Below are positions 33,256 to 44,586 of a DNA stretch of 64,000 bases, one piece after another; positions within the stretch are counted from its first letter, which is position 1; each line of letters opens with the position of its first letter. A program made the position numbers and the translations under genes. Origin of the DNA: Pachyseris speciosa (Eukaryota; Cnidaria; Anthozoa; Scleractinia; Pachyseridae); the NCBI GenBank assembly GCA_016490735.1, contig JAEMWC010000246.1:582501-646500 (forward strand), written 5' to 3'. The notes under the pieces are model-generated. The model was not told the DNA's origin and made no database searches. It saw only the letters and a list, made by a program, of their open reading frames with translations.

Positions 33256-33468
33256 GTTCACAATGTATTTGTTAAAAAGTCGCAGGCGTTCGGCAAGGCT
33301 TGTTACAAGGCTCACGAGAGAATCTGGGCAGGTCTCTCTATACCAGGTTTCCTCGGTCTCCCTACCATATTGCAGATCAAATTTATGCAAGTCATAAAAA
33401 TAAAATAAGTCACTTCAGCTTGCCGTCGCTTCAAGGAGGATTTACTGAAGTACGAACTGAATCGTAAA

Positions 33469-34487
33469 ATGTCCGCCCGTCACAAATTCAAGGAGTCTTA
33501 CGAGCGGGCTCGTGCCTCTCTTCAATCTGTCTTATCCCCGCTTGATTTCAACCACATTTGTTCTACCCTCGAGAGCAAAGCATCCAAGTTGAAGGATCGC
33601 CAATCGCGAAAGCTAGAGGTGAAATTCAATAATTTAAAACGGAAATGTGGAATACCACTTGTATCAAACTTGAACAGTGATGATATCATCTTCAATTACT
33701 CACATCGAGTTTTGACAGAGGCTGAGAAAATGGTATTAGCGAGAGGATTACGTTTCTGTCTACCACCCAAAAAAGTGGATGGATATGATGTCAAATGTTC
33801 GTTTGAATTGCTTTTCCGTGATCTTACGAGATTCGGGCCACCTTTGACAGCTGAAAACCAAGATAGACTCAAATGTCAGCTGAAACAGATATCTTATGGG
33901 TACATCTATACGTATGATTTCTCAAAACAGAAACACATTCTTAGCAAAGAGGAATGGGAAGCCCTGACTGATTTGCGAAAAGATGACAGCATTATAATCA
34001 CAAAACCGGATAAAGGGAACGGGGTTGTAATCATCAACAAACTTGATTACTTGAATAAAATGAAACTGCTGGTCTCAGATGAAACAAAATTTAGAAAACT
34101 TACGCAGAACCCTACGAAATCTAGAGAAGACAGCTTAATATCGTATCTTCGCAAACTAAAGAAGGATAAAATCATCGATGATGCCACCCTCCATAAGATA
34201 CTACCATGTGGTTCTACTCCTGGTGTCCTCTATGACCTTCCTAAGGTTCATAAACCTGGTTGCCCTTTTCGCCCAATTGTTTCCTCTATAAACACTTACA
34301 ACTACAATCTGGCATCATATCTTGTACGCATACTTCAGCCCATCTCCACGAATCAGTTGACAATCAAGGACTCTTTTAGTTTTGCGGACTGGGCCAAGAC
34401 GTATAACCATAACAACGAAATAATGTGCTCGTTTGACGTTAGTTCATTATTTACGAACGTTCCACTTAATGAGACAATACAAATTTG
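33469..34487 (+). pseudogene. Penelope RT, N-terminal part
   Basis: The open frame from the ATG at 33469 gives the Penelope-type N-terminus and the first RT blocks: IIITKPDKGNGVVIIN near residue 180, YDLPKVHKPGCPFRPIVSSI near 260, and the catalytic MCSFDVSSLFTNVPL near 325, with the first Asp of the RT triad. The frame is cut at 34487 by the tRNA-array insertion and reads on only 15 nt into it before a stop. Penelope RTs are related to telomerase RT and carry a C-terminal GIY-YIG nuclease instead of AP endonuclease. Confidence 0.88.
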
Positions 34488-34555
34488 CCACCAAAGCGAG
34501 TAAATATAAGAGAAGTTAAAGATATGCATCAAATGGGAACTCGGAAAAAAATCCG

Positions 34556-34627
34556 AGCCCAGATGGGATTTGAACCCACGACCCTCCGTGATCTAGTCGG
34601 ATGCTCTAACCACTGAGCTACTGGAGA
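34556..34627 (-). tRNA. tRNA-like sequence, inverted copy (probably pseudo)
   Basis: Reverse orientation of the tRNA-like core, with A box (TAGCTCAGTGGTTAGAGC) and B box (GGTTCAAATCC) intact. One base is missing from the acceptor side (TGGGCTC rather than TGGGGCTC). See the direct copies for folding limits. Confidence 0.5.
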
Positions 34628-35059
34628 CTCTTGTGGTGAGCAAGGGTGAAATGTGGGTATTGACTAGAACTGCATCACGCAGTTACATAGTCAAATTTTA
34701 AACGACCATATATGACTCATAACTGCATCGCGCAGTCACATTAAGGCATATCAGCGATAGCACCTCGCTAACTGCATCACGCAGTCACATTAAGGCATAT
34801 CAAAGATGCAACCAACCAACCACCAAAGCGAGTAAATATATTCTCTTATATTTACTCGCTTTGGTGGTTGGTTGGTTGCATCTTTGATATGCCTTAATGT
34901 GACTGCGTGATGCAGTTAGCGAGGTGCTATCGCTGATATGCCTTAATGTGACTGCGCGATGCAGTTATGAGTCATATATGGTCGTTTAAAATTTGACTAT
35001 GTAACTGCGTGATGCAGTTCTAGTCAATACCCACATTTCACCCTTGCTCACCACAAGAG

Positions 35060-35110
35060 TCTCCAGTAGCTCAGTGGTTAGAGCATCCGACTAGATCACG
35101 GAGGGTCGTG

Positions 35111-35132
<22 letters not shown>
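35060..35132 (+). tRNA. tRNA-like sequence, direct copy 1 (probably pseudo)
   Basis: It folds by eye as a cloverleaf: acceptor TCTCCAG with CTGGGGC (first pair mismatched), D arm GCTC/GAGC, T arm GTGGG/CCCAT with TTCAAAT loop. The anticodon arm TCCGA/ACGGA has an A-A mismatch and loop CTAGATC, which would place AGA at 34-36 but with U at position 37. The molecule lacks a serine-type long variable arm. A polymerase III head of a SINE-like unit is more likely than a working tRNA. Confidence 0.5.
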
Positions 35133-35141
<9 letters not shown>

Positions 35142-35392
35142 TTCCGAGTTCCCATTTGATGCATATCTTTAACTTCTCTTATATTTACTCGCTTTGGTGG
35201 TTGGTTGGTTGCATCTTTGATATGCCTTAATGTGACTGCGTGATGCAGTTAGCGAGGTGCTATCGCTGATATGCCTTAATGTGACTGCGCGATGCAGTTA
35301 TGAGTCATATATGGTCGTTTAAAATTTGACTATGTAACTGCGTGATGCAGTTCTAGTCAATACCCACATTTCACCCTTGCTCACCACAAGAG

Positions 35393-35443
35393 TCTCCAGT
35401 AGCTCAGTGGTTAGAGCATCCGACTAGATCACGGAGGGTCGTG

Positions 35444-35465
<22 letters not shown>
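35393..35465 (+). tRNA. tRNA-like sequence, direct copy 2 (probably pseudo)
   Basis: Identical core to the copy at 35060, 333 bp downstream, with the same T-rich hairpin after it. Confidence 0.5.
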
Positions 35466-35474
<9 letters not shown>

Positions 35475-35725
35475 TTCCGAGTTCCCATTTGATGCATATC
35501 TTTAACTTCTCTTATATTTACTCGCTTTGGTGGTTGGTTGGTTGCATCTTTGATATGCCTTAATGTGACTGCGTGATGCAGTTAGCGAGGTGCTATCGCT
35601 GATATGCCTTAATGTGACTGCGCGATGCAGTTATGAGTCATATATGGTCGTTTAAAATTTGACTATGTAACTGCGTGATGCAGTTCTAGTCAATACCCAC
35701 ATTTCACCCTTGCTCACCACAAGAG

Positions 35726-35776
35726 TCTCCAGTAGCTCAGTGGTTAGAGCATCCGACTAGATCACGGAGGGTCGTG

Positions 35777-35798
<22 letters not shown>
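35726..35798 (+). tRNA. tRNA-like sequence, direct copy 3 (probably pseudo)
   Basis: Identical core, 333 bp after copy 2. Its unit is cut short at 35835, where the target-site duplication begins. Confidence 0.5.
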
Positions 35799-35807
<9 letters not shown>

Positions 35808-35847
35808 TTCCGAGTTCCCATTTGATGCATAACTTAATACAAATTTG

Positions 35848-35988
35848 TCTTGACAAATTGTATGCCCTCCCCAATCCGCCAACACTGCCCCGCTCAGTCT
35901 TGAAAGTTCTGCTTGAGTTTGCCACAAAGAAAAGCCATTTCATATTTGATGGCCAATAATACGACCAAATTGACGGTGTGGCTATGGG
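35848..35988 (+). pseudogene. Penelope RT, short middle piece
   Basis: Between the first two insertions the RT frame resumes (LDKLYALPNPPTLP, FATKKSHFIFDGQ) up to the IDGVAMG block. It carries one in-frame TAA at 35957-35959, independent of the insertions. The remainder of the MGSPLGP block resumes at 37934 and again after 44586. Confidence 0.8.
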
Positions 35989-37926
35989 TATGGTGGCCTA
36001 GAACTGCCATAAGGATTTCTGGTGTTTTTTTTTTATCTTTTTCTTTTATACTTGATTTTATTTTACTTATTCAGTTTATTGTTTTTGTTTTATTTCATTT
36101 CATTCCTTTGATTTGATTTGATTTCATTTTCAAAAACAATTTTTTTATGAAAATGAAATTAAAGCAAATAAAAACGCTTTGTCTAAAATGAAATTAATAT
36201 GAAAGTAAAGTCAATTGAAAACAAATTAAATTAAAAGCAAATGAAAAATTTATCACCGTGGCCTAAAACTGCCATAGACCAAGATGCCTTGGGGGCGGCT
36301 TGTACTTCCAAGATGGCGGCGCCGAAGATACCCGGCAGCCGGGAACTGATTTCAAACAACTAGATACCCGGAAGTCAGACATTTTGACCAATTTTCTCGA
36401 AACAGCTCGTTTAATTCCTCTAAGAACATAAGATGTTTGTTGAGAAATCTCAAGCGATTGCAAATATTGCCTTCGGTTAAAAAGTAGAAGCGACTGTCGA
36501 GCTTCGGCGTAGAGTGAAATCTCAATGTTTTCGACACTTAGAAAATACTCAAGTTCTGACACACTGAGTCAACTCCCAATGAATATCTGCAGAAATTATC
36601 AACGAAACCTCACCAGAGTATTTAGTGTTTGTTCAGAAATGCCAAGCGATTCTAAATAAAGGTTTAGTATTGTTGTGAACAAATTCTCCGAGCTTGCATT
36701 AAGCATATTCTTTAGAATCTTGACTCACGGGTACGGTTTTCAAAATACTAGATGCCCGGCAGTCGGAAATTCACGTCCAATATGCTCGAAATATCGCATT
36801 TAATTTTTGTAAAAACATCAGGAAGTTGTTTAGAAAACTCAAGCGATTTCAAACACTGCTTTGGGCTTGAAGTAGAGGCAACTGTCGAGCCTGGGGCATA
36901 GAGTGAAATCTTCATAGTTTCGACACTTCAAAAATATTCAAGTTCTGACACACCGAGCGTGACGTGACTGATCAGCTCTCGGGAAATATCGACAAAACGT
37001 GTTGTCCAAACCTCCCCAGAGCATTTCATGTTCGTTGGCATAAATCCCAAGCTATTCTTAAGGAAGTTTTGGTATTTTAGTGCATGAATTTTTCGTGCTT
37101 ACACAAAGCATATTCTTTGGAATCTTCACTTACGGGCACGGCTTTCAAAATACAAGATGCCCGCAGTCGGAAATTCTCACTGCACTTTCACGAAAATCTT
37201 TCTCGGCATCTGCTTAGTCTACTCGATTTCTATGTAAAATTATAAAGAGTCTATAGTCTTACCAGATATCCTCTATGGAAATGTTCCTCTGAGTTACAAA
37301 CAACGTAAAAAATTTTATATTAAACGAGCTGTTTCGAATTGGTCAAAATTTCTGGCTGCCGCGTATCTCGTTTTTTGAAATCAGTTCCCGGCTGCTGGGT
37401 ATCTAGACACGTCGATCTTATATCGAAGTATCGAAGACGCCTCTCTTAAGTTCTTATGCTCCAAGCATACCAATCGAAATCTCTTAACATAAAATCCAAA
37501 ATCTCCTCGCGGCGAAGACCTGCTGTCACATAATCTTTCAGCTTTTCTCTCAACTTTAAGTCCTCTTTTCAAGAATCCTTCCTTACCCTTGCCGCCGCCA
37601 TCTTCGAAGCACAAGCCGCCCCCAAGGCATCTTGGTCTATGGCAGTTTTAGGCCACGGTGATAAATTTTTCATTTGCTTTTAATTTAATTTGTTTTCAAT
37701 TGACTTTACTTTCATATTAATTTCATTTTAGACAAAGCGTTTTCATTTGCTTTAATTTCATTTTCATAAAAAAAATTGTTTTTGAAAATGAAATCAAATC
37801 AAATCAAAGGAATGAAATGAAATAAAACAAAAACAATAAACTGAATAAGTAAAATAAAATAAAGTATAAAAGAAAAAGATAAAAAAAAAACACCAGAAAT
37901 CCTTATGGCAGTTCTAGGCCACCATA
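35989..37926. mobile_element. 1.94-kb element with long TIRs
   Basis: TATGGTGGCCTAGAACTGCC at 35989 is exactly inverted at the end (37926). The inverted arms run on for about 320 bp each through an AT-rich stretch of AAATGAAAT-like repeats to CCAAGATGCCTTGGGGGCGG. CTATGGG is duplicated outside (35982-35988 and 37927-37933). Each arm holds a second, directly repeated GTGGCCTAAAACTGCCATA motif about 270 bp inside the terminus. The interior has three degenerate GATACCCGG/GATGCCCGG blocks and no transposase. Superfamily unassigned. Confidence 0.85.
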
Positions 37927-38293
37927 CTATGGGCTCTCCTTTAGTAACCTGCGATCAGGCTCTATTTTCGTTTTGATGGTAAACCGTTCCCGCGGGAAAG
38001 GCGAAACGAAAAATAGAGCCTGATACAAGTCTTCCACCGAACGTCTACCGCCCACTTTATTGATTTATTGACCTGTTTCAAAATCAGCCAATCAAAATTA
38101 CTTCCGTTACGCGATACTCGCGAGCTCTCGCACGTGAAGTGATGTGGAATGAAGAAGACGCCATTTTTGTTTTGGGAACGTCTTGTCCTACATCATTCAT
38201 TGTTGTTGGGGAAAAGTTGCAGTTTTGGTCCCAAAGTAAGCGCACATAACAAATTTTATAAACGTTGGGAAAGACGATATGTGTTTCCAATGA

Positions 38294-38722
38294 CTATGTG
38301 ATGCTGATATCTTTTTGTGGGTAGTAAAGCACCACTGATGATTCGGCTGAAGGAAGATCAGGTGAATTACTATTGTCGATGTATTTCTCGTCTTCCCCTC
38401 GAAATACAATAGTAAAGAATTTTTTTAGTAGAGTCGAGAGTGTTGTTCTATTTGAGTTGTTGAAAAACGGGATTTTGCCGTGCACTCGTTTATTAAGTTT
38501 TAGCTTTTGAAGCTCGCTTACCTTTAATTTGAACAAATGAATAAATGCAGGCCGGCCTTGTTGTATTCTTTTAATGTAATTTAATCCATAAAACAAATTT
38601 TGCAGCATCACTAAAAAGCTGCATTGTGGTGGTGCACTGTTATTGAATTCATTCACTGGGATACCAAAAATACGATTTTCCTCAAGTCCTTGGCTCTCTA
38701 AGGAGCCATTTTTATTCATCAC
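38294..38722 (-). other. Unrecognised 142-codon open frame inside the 6.6-kb element
   Basis: The frame starts MMNKNGSLESQGL and has a basic middle part (KLKVSELQKLKLNKR). I recognise no domain, and codon structure does not argue strongly for coding. It is the longest frame of the 6.6-kb element and could be a decayed captured or cargo gene. Confidence 0.25.
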
Positions 38723-39758
38723 TTTTTTAGCTGTTTATCAGAGGCCTCATGATTTGATACATAACTTTATTCAGTGGATGAGAGGTATTTACATGTATAC
38801 GCTGGTTGGCTAATTATACACTGGAATAATATCTGAAATTTTTAAGTGTAGCATGAACCTGTGATCATTGATTCAGTGAAATGTAGAATCAACTAGCCTG
38901 AAGGGCAATTGGATAATTCCAACCCATTGTTTTCTTTGCATGCTGACCATGACTGAGAAGAAACACTAGTAGTAAATATATGGATTACCCAATTTATCTA
39001 CTGTGTACAGGCATGAGACCACTAAACATGGTTATCCACAAATACCATCAAATGATGAAGACATTGCAAATGAAAGTACCAAAGAAGATTTCATCTACAA
39101 TTAACACACCACTAGACTGCAGTTTGGTTTCTTTATTTTAAATCTAAATGATACAATAAGGGAAGGGGATGCGGCGAGGCTTTTTAGATGCTTTAAGCTT
39201 GTTCTTCTGATGGAATATAATTACCAGCACTCTAAATACACCTATTTACTCTTGCATTTTTTTGCCTAGGTATTAGCACTCCTCTCTAAGGGGGAAGCCA
39301 AGCATCTTCTTGCCAACAGGTTTTTTAACAGTGAGGGGAAAAAGGGAAACAAGCCATTGGATTTCCAAATGCAACACCTAAATTTTTCACTGAAAATGGT
39401 TCTGAAATCACTATTGGGAAGAATCCCAAAAAGATCGGCTCAGAGGGTGGCACATTCCCTTGAGAGATATTTACTATGTTATCAGTCAGTCATAAGGCCT
39501 CTGGGAACAGATGGTTGGTCTACCACCCAACCTTGACCCTGAGATGTATGTTAAGACAGAGCACAGAATTCGGGAACTATGCCGCCTACTCTTTTCATCA
39601 AGTGTGTAGGTTCTTTTATGTACCCTTCATGTTTAAATTACGTGTGAGGGTGAAAAGGCCAATACTGTAGACTATAATCTCACTAACCAATGACCTGATC
39701 ATCTGACCTGAGACAGATGTTGAGAACCCAGCCAGCTTGATCCAAACAATTATTTTAA

Positions 39759-41550
39759 TTGAAGGGCTCAGTGGAAGAAGGGCATAAGTGACGATTTTGG
39801 TCATTTTGCTGACGTCCTCCAAATGAGCTGAAGTTTTGCATGTGGCCTTTGATACATTCGAAAAACATTGCCCTATATTCTTTTCGCTTTTTTTACGCTC
39901 AGTTTTCGAGAAAACGCGGACCAAAATACGCATTCTACGCGTCACTTAGCACAGTCTTCCACCAAGCCCTTCTTATGAAAACCAAGCGCCAAATGTTCGT
40001 AATTGGCTTAAGACAACACGGAACGTCTCTGCTCAATAAGCCATAATGTGCTATATGACTTTTTGACTCATAAACAGCACACAAGGTGCCCAGCTGACTT
40101 GGAAATATGCCGGGTCTACTTGTTTTCTTGAATGCGGCACTTACTACAGGTGTTACTACCCGTGTTTTGCTTAATCGTAGCGCTCAACAAGCTTGCTTGG
40201 CTCAGAAACAGTCCACAACATTCTTGGTTGACTTAAAACAGCACACAGAAGTCTTGGTTAACCTTACGTCAGCGCGCAAAGAGTTTGTCTGACTTGAAAA
40301 CAGCATTCAAGGGGTTAGCGCTAACGTTAATTAAGTTAGACTTAACGGCGTTATTTGCATGTTCTGAAATTGAATCGTTAATGTCCTGTCATGCGTCACA
40401 CAACTTGAAATACATTTTGCTGTTTATCTCGCGTGAAAATACTTCTTGCTGACGTTTAGCTCGCATGAAAATGCTCTTTGGTGATGTTTACAAGCCTCCA
40501 CGGAAGCGAAATAACCGAGGTCATCGCGGCAAAGTGATTTATGTGTTGATATTCGCCAGCATGTTTTAACCGGTTTACAAAACACCACACGATAACGAAT
40601 GCATTTTCGCTTTTGGTATTTGCCACACGCGTCAAGTTTTCCTTGCATTAAATTCAGGATACTCGTCGTAAACGGACGGACTTTTCATCTTGCCGGTTTC
40701 CCTGTCTTCAATGATTTCTCCGTAATGTTTCCAAAGTGAAAATAATCTATAGTACGCGTAGTCTGAGCGGATTTAATCCCGTTACGTCACCCGCGGGAAC
40801 TTTTCACTGTGACAGCGCCCTCTGTGGCCGCAGTGAATTGTGGGAGAAAACTATGGCCTCCAAGCGCGGACAACTCTCATCAAACATCGGAGATTTTCAG
40901 CCTTAAGTCCAAAAACACCTCTCGTTTTCCGAACTTTTAGCACGGTAACCTTTGACAGACGGTCCGAGACTAGCAACGGAGGGCCGCTTTTAAGACGAGA
41001 GTTGCTTTCAGACTTTTTATCGCCTGGCCCCTTAATCTGTACTCCAAAACAGAGGGATTTCATGATTTGGAAAGCACAGAGAAAACTTCTTTGGATTCTT
41101 TCAGAGAAGCTAGTGGCTTGCGGGTAATTTAAGACTTCATGATGTCTTTTTTACCACCAGGCGAGCAGGCAAACACTCGGGCGTAATGCGATTAAATGGA
41201 ACTCAGTACCGATCGAGCTGACCTCAACCGCGTAAGTTTCGTATCAGTGAATCGATGTTTTAACCGCTAAACTTATAGTCTACGTCACACTATCAAACAA
41301 TAAGTCCCTGCCAATCATTTCATGTCCAGTTTCAGTAATCCAAGCAGGAAAAACTGTGCTAAGTGACGTGTAGAATACGTATTTTGGTCCGCGTTTTCTC
41401 GAAAACTGAGCGTAAAAAAAAGCGAAAAGAATATAGGGCAATGTTTTTCTAATGTATCAAAGGCCACATGCAAAACTTCAGCTCATTTGGAGAACGTCAG
41501 CAAAATGACCAAAATCGTCACTTATGCCCTTCTTCCACTGAGCCCTTCAA
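39759..41550. mobile_element. 1.79-kb TIR element with TTAA target
   Basis: TTGAAGGGCTCAGTGGAAGA at 39759 is inverted at 41550, with arms of about 195 bp. TTAA flanks both ends (39755-39758 and 41551-41554). Non-coding as far as I can see. The terminal ten bases match the MITE at 31271. It lies inside the 6.6-kb element, so it inserted later. Confidence 0.82.
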
Positions 41551-41968
41551 TTAACACCATGGTTTGATCTGGGATTCAAACCAGCGACCTGTTCCTCAGC
41601 AGTCCAGTGGTGGGCAGTATGCTGTTATTCTGTAATTCATCAACTGAATGGAGAAACAACTTGGTACAGGAGGGGTAACTATAAGGACATCTAGCTTTCA
41701 TCAGGTTAATCTTTCATTAACTCAACAAAGGCCTGTACTGCTTATTTAGTACAACAGTCTTTGTAGTGCATTTCAAACTACTGCACCTTGCACTGAGAAT
41801 TTTTGCAATGGGAGTTCAGTCATGTTTTACATTTTTGAGGAGGATGTCAATGACCTTATCATTCAACAACAACAACAATGTACTCCTCTAAGCTCTATTC
41901 AATTTATTTCCTCTATTCTCATGTAGATTTCTCTTGCTACAATTTACGCTGGGGTTTCAAATAATTGG

Positions 41969-42215
41969 GGGAGCAGGGTTGGCGCAGTGGTGAGAGCACT
42001 CGCCTTCCACCAATGTGTCCCGGGTTCAATTCCCGGACTTGGTGTCATATGTGGGCTGAGTTTGTTGGTTCTCTACTCTGCTCCAAGAGGTTTTTCTCCA
42101 GGTACTCCAGTTTTCCCCTCTCCTCAAAAACCAACATTTCATTTAATTTGATTTGATTTGAGATTTGTAATTAGTAGGCAAAGAGCCACCTTGTAGAAGT
42201 ACTACTAATAAATCG

Positions 42216-42245
<30 letters not shown>
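41969..42245 (+). mobile_element. tRNA-derived SINE with ATT tail
   Basis: The head GGGGGAGCAGGGTTGG is followed by a GCGCAGTGGTGAGAGC A box and GGGTTCAATTCC B box, a CTACTCTGCTCCAAGAGG body segment and an ATT-repeat tail (42218-42245). The head and part of the body match the SINE at 21055. Nested in the 6.6-kb element. Confidence 0.8.
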
Positions 42246-42248
<3 letters not shown>

Positions 42249-42276
42249 TCACTGTTTTTTCTGAGTTAAATGTATT

Positions 42277-42590
42277 ATGCACATGTCATCGGCTTCCCCG
42301 TGGGGTCGACCCCGGGACTACCAGGGAGATATGTGGGGGAATACAAGGAGATGGGTGGGATTATTTGCCCGAGGGTAGTGGAAAATCTTGACATTGTTTT
42401 ACGATCAAAGATTAGGGGGTGGGGGAATTCACAAGTTTGAAAAGGATGTCACAGGGATTTTCAGCTGAGAGACACCCTGAGAGATTCCCCGACCCCCCTG
42501 GGGAAATTCCTCAAGTTTGCTTGAGTGATTTTACAATCCCCCAGGTTAGCCCGGGGGTCGACCCCACGGGGAAGCCGATGACATGTGCAT
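42277..42590. mobile_element. 314-bp MITE with GC-rich TIRs
   Basis: ATGCACATGTCATCGGCTTC at 42277 is inverted at the right end, closing with ATGACATGTGCAT at 42590. The arms of about 40 bp extend through CCCCGTGGGGTCGACCCC. Non-coding, nested in the 6.6-kb element. Confidence 0.82.
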
Positions 42591-42669
42591 TACTATCAAC
42601 AAGATAATTGGCACTTTTATGCTCTCCTCACGAAATTTTGTTAAGTGTAAAAATTGACAAATATTCAAT

Positions 42670-43679
42670 TTAACCCATTGGCACCCGTGCCGGCCAAAAC
42701 CGGCCGTAAAAAACTCCCATGCTTCAAAACATTGCAACTTTCTTAATCGCACGAATATTGCCTTAACTGTTAGTTGTGAGCACGAAATGGAATGCCCTTT
42801 AAATTTGGATATCCAATAAATGCAAGAAACGTAGCGATTTTTACCAAATATGGCCTTTTGAGTTTGGACAAGAACGAAACTGGCCGTTTTTAACGTCAAA
42901 GAGAAACAACAAAAATGCCCCTTTTTGCCTTCATGTTTTTTTAGGGAAATCATCGTCCAAAAACCAAAACTCAACCATTATAACGAAATTCAGTCCTTTT
43001 TCTAGCTTAGAAATGACTTTTTTTGTTCATATTCTTCTCCCGAGCGTAGATACAGCCTTTTGTTCCAGTGCATTCGGGCCTTCCCGACATTTTCAACATC
43101 TTGAGCGCATTGCATGCTGGGAACTAACGAGAATTTTTGACAGCGCCCGTTCCTTCCCCCAATTCTTTCACATACAGCCACTCCGACCTACCGCCAAAAT
43201 TTCCTGCTCGTGGTCATCTTCAGTACACAGAAATTCCAAAATATGTGGCGGTAGGTCGAGAAATTCATCAATAGTCGAGTCCCAAAGGTACTAAGTGTTC
43301 GACCGGCCAAATTCCCAGTTCGTCGAGTAACAAGCCAAATTCAACAACAAAGTACATCACCTTGTTCGATTCTTTGAGAAAGTGGACTCTTAGCTACCGT
43401 CACGCTTAATGATGCTCATCAGGCAGCCGCTAAAGATGAAAAATGGCTGTAAATTTAGCAGAAATCGCAAGCAAACCGAACTTGGGCCATTGTTGTCGCT
43501 TCACGGATAAAGAATAGCTACGTCACAATGACGTTTTCAGAAACCTTGAGCCTCCAGTGGCTTAGGACAGCACCACTTTTCCCTGGTAGTTCAAATAAAG
43601 AGTCACGAATTGCTATTCATCGTTTATAGGTGGAAAATCACTCCGAAAATGTAAAAACCTGCGGTAGTCAATGGGTTAA
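42670..43679. mobile_element. 1.0-kb TTAACCC-ended element (piggyBac-like termini)
   Basis: TTAACCCATTG at 42670-42680 is inverted at 43669-43679. The TTAA target with CCC termini is the usual piggyBac pattern, but the recognisable TIR is short and no transposase is present. Confidence 0.55.
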
Positions 43680-44586
43680 GCTTAAATTTAATCTGGAGAG
43701 ACTGACGTCCACTGTGACGTTCCTAAAGCCCTTCCATCGAACTCTTTCTATGGCCGGTCATTCTGCTATTTATGTTTTTTTTTTCTTCATATCAAGACAC
43801 ATGTATTTTATTACTCCCTAATAAGAAAAACTTTATTATTGGTGGTGTGAATTACCCAACAGTGTTTTAGTTGTTGTTCCAGAGGCGAACCTACATGCAA
43901 ATAATAATTTATTAACTTTACGGCCGTAAAAGAATGGTACAAAACAAATTTAAAAGAACTTACATTAAAAGCTTTCAAAATGTTTGTCGTACTCTCGCAT
44001 CCTAACACTGAAACCAACGTGTTTATGATCTTGTACTTATCAGCTGAGCTTCGATCTGTCTTGCTTCTCGTTGAATTGTTCTTGAATACAAACCAGCCAG
44101 CTTTCAAGTCTTTATACCGTTGTCAGGCTTTCACAAACACGAAAGATAATGTTCGAAATAGAGGAATAACAGAGGGACTCGTCAGAACGCTTCGTCTTTA
44201 TCATTCCTCATGAAGATCATTCCGCGAATCTTTTAAGTGATTCCAGTATGTACATCAAAAGCAAAGCTAATAAACTTTTTCCTCTCCGCTAATTTACATG
44301 AAAATAGAAAGGCTCTGTTGTTTTGTGTTATAAAACTAAAAAGAACTTGAGATTACTCATTGTCCGTAATGGCGGCTCAGTCGCGAGAGAATTTCGCGAG
44401 AGCCTCGCGAACACCCCTCTAAGTGACTTCCGGTTATTGAATCAGCCAATCAGATTTCGTCCAAATTCTGGACGAAGCCACAGACTCCCGTGAGACTTTG
44501 TATCAGGCCCAATTGTAGCGAGCGCCGACATAAGAGGACATAAGAGCGATGCTTCAATTGGGCCTGATCGCAGGTTACTCCTTTAG

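Larger units (their letters stand above)
34488..35835. mobile_element. Array of 333-bp tRNA-containing units with an inverted first copy
   Basis: This 1348-bp insertion is bounded by the 12-bp duplication AATACAAATTTG (34476-34487 and 35836-35847). It holds one unit in minus orientation (34488 to about 34838) and then three head-to-tail plus units whose tRNA-like cores start at 35060, 35393 and 35726, a spacing of exactly 333 bp. The inverted unit and the first direct unit form an almost perfect palindrome with arms of about 350 bp. Each unit carries a tRNA-like core, a CTCGGATTTTTTTCCGAG hairpin with a T run, and three ACTGCGTGATGCAGT-type small hairpins. No protein is encoded. Confidence 0.85.
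37945..44577. mobile_element. 6.6-kb element with 16-bp TIRs, subterminal hairpins and 9-bp TSD
   Basis: TAACCTGCGATCAGGC at 37945-37960 is exactly inverted at 44562-44577, and CTCCTTTAG is duplicated outside (37936-37944 and 44578-44586). Each end folds on itself: the left has AGGCTCTATTTTCGTTT and its complement ending near 38022, and the right has ATCAGGCCCAATTG and its complement (44503-44568). A 9-bp duplication would fit Mutator-like or Merlin-like transposases, but I find no transposase inside, so it is non-autonomous or badly decayed. It contains the nested elements listed separately. Confidence 0.83.

Noticed and set aside
35060..35798. Three functional tRNA genes
   Set aside because: The anticodon stem mismatch, U at position 37, first acceptor pair mismatch and exact 333-bp repetition inside an insertion favour a tRNA-derived repeat.
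34488..35835. CRISPR-like array because of regular spacing
   Set aside because: The whole 333-bp unit is repeated, with no unique spacers and no cas genes, in an animal genome.
38084..38409. Small minus-strand ORFs in the 6.6-kb element
   Set aside because: No domain, short, overlapping in several frames.
40840..41127. 95-codon frame inside the 1.8-kb TTAA element as a transposase or captured gene
   Set aside because: No DDE-type motif or recognisable protein family; a chance frame is likelier.
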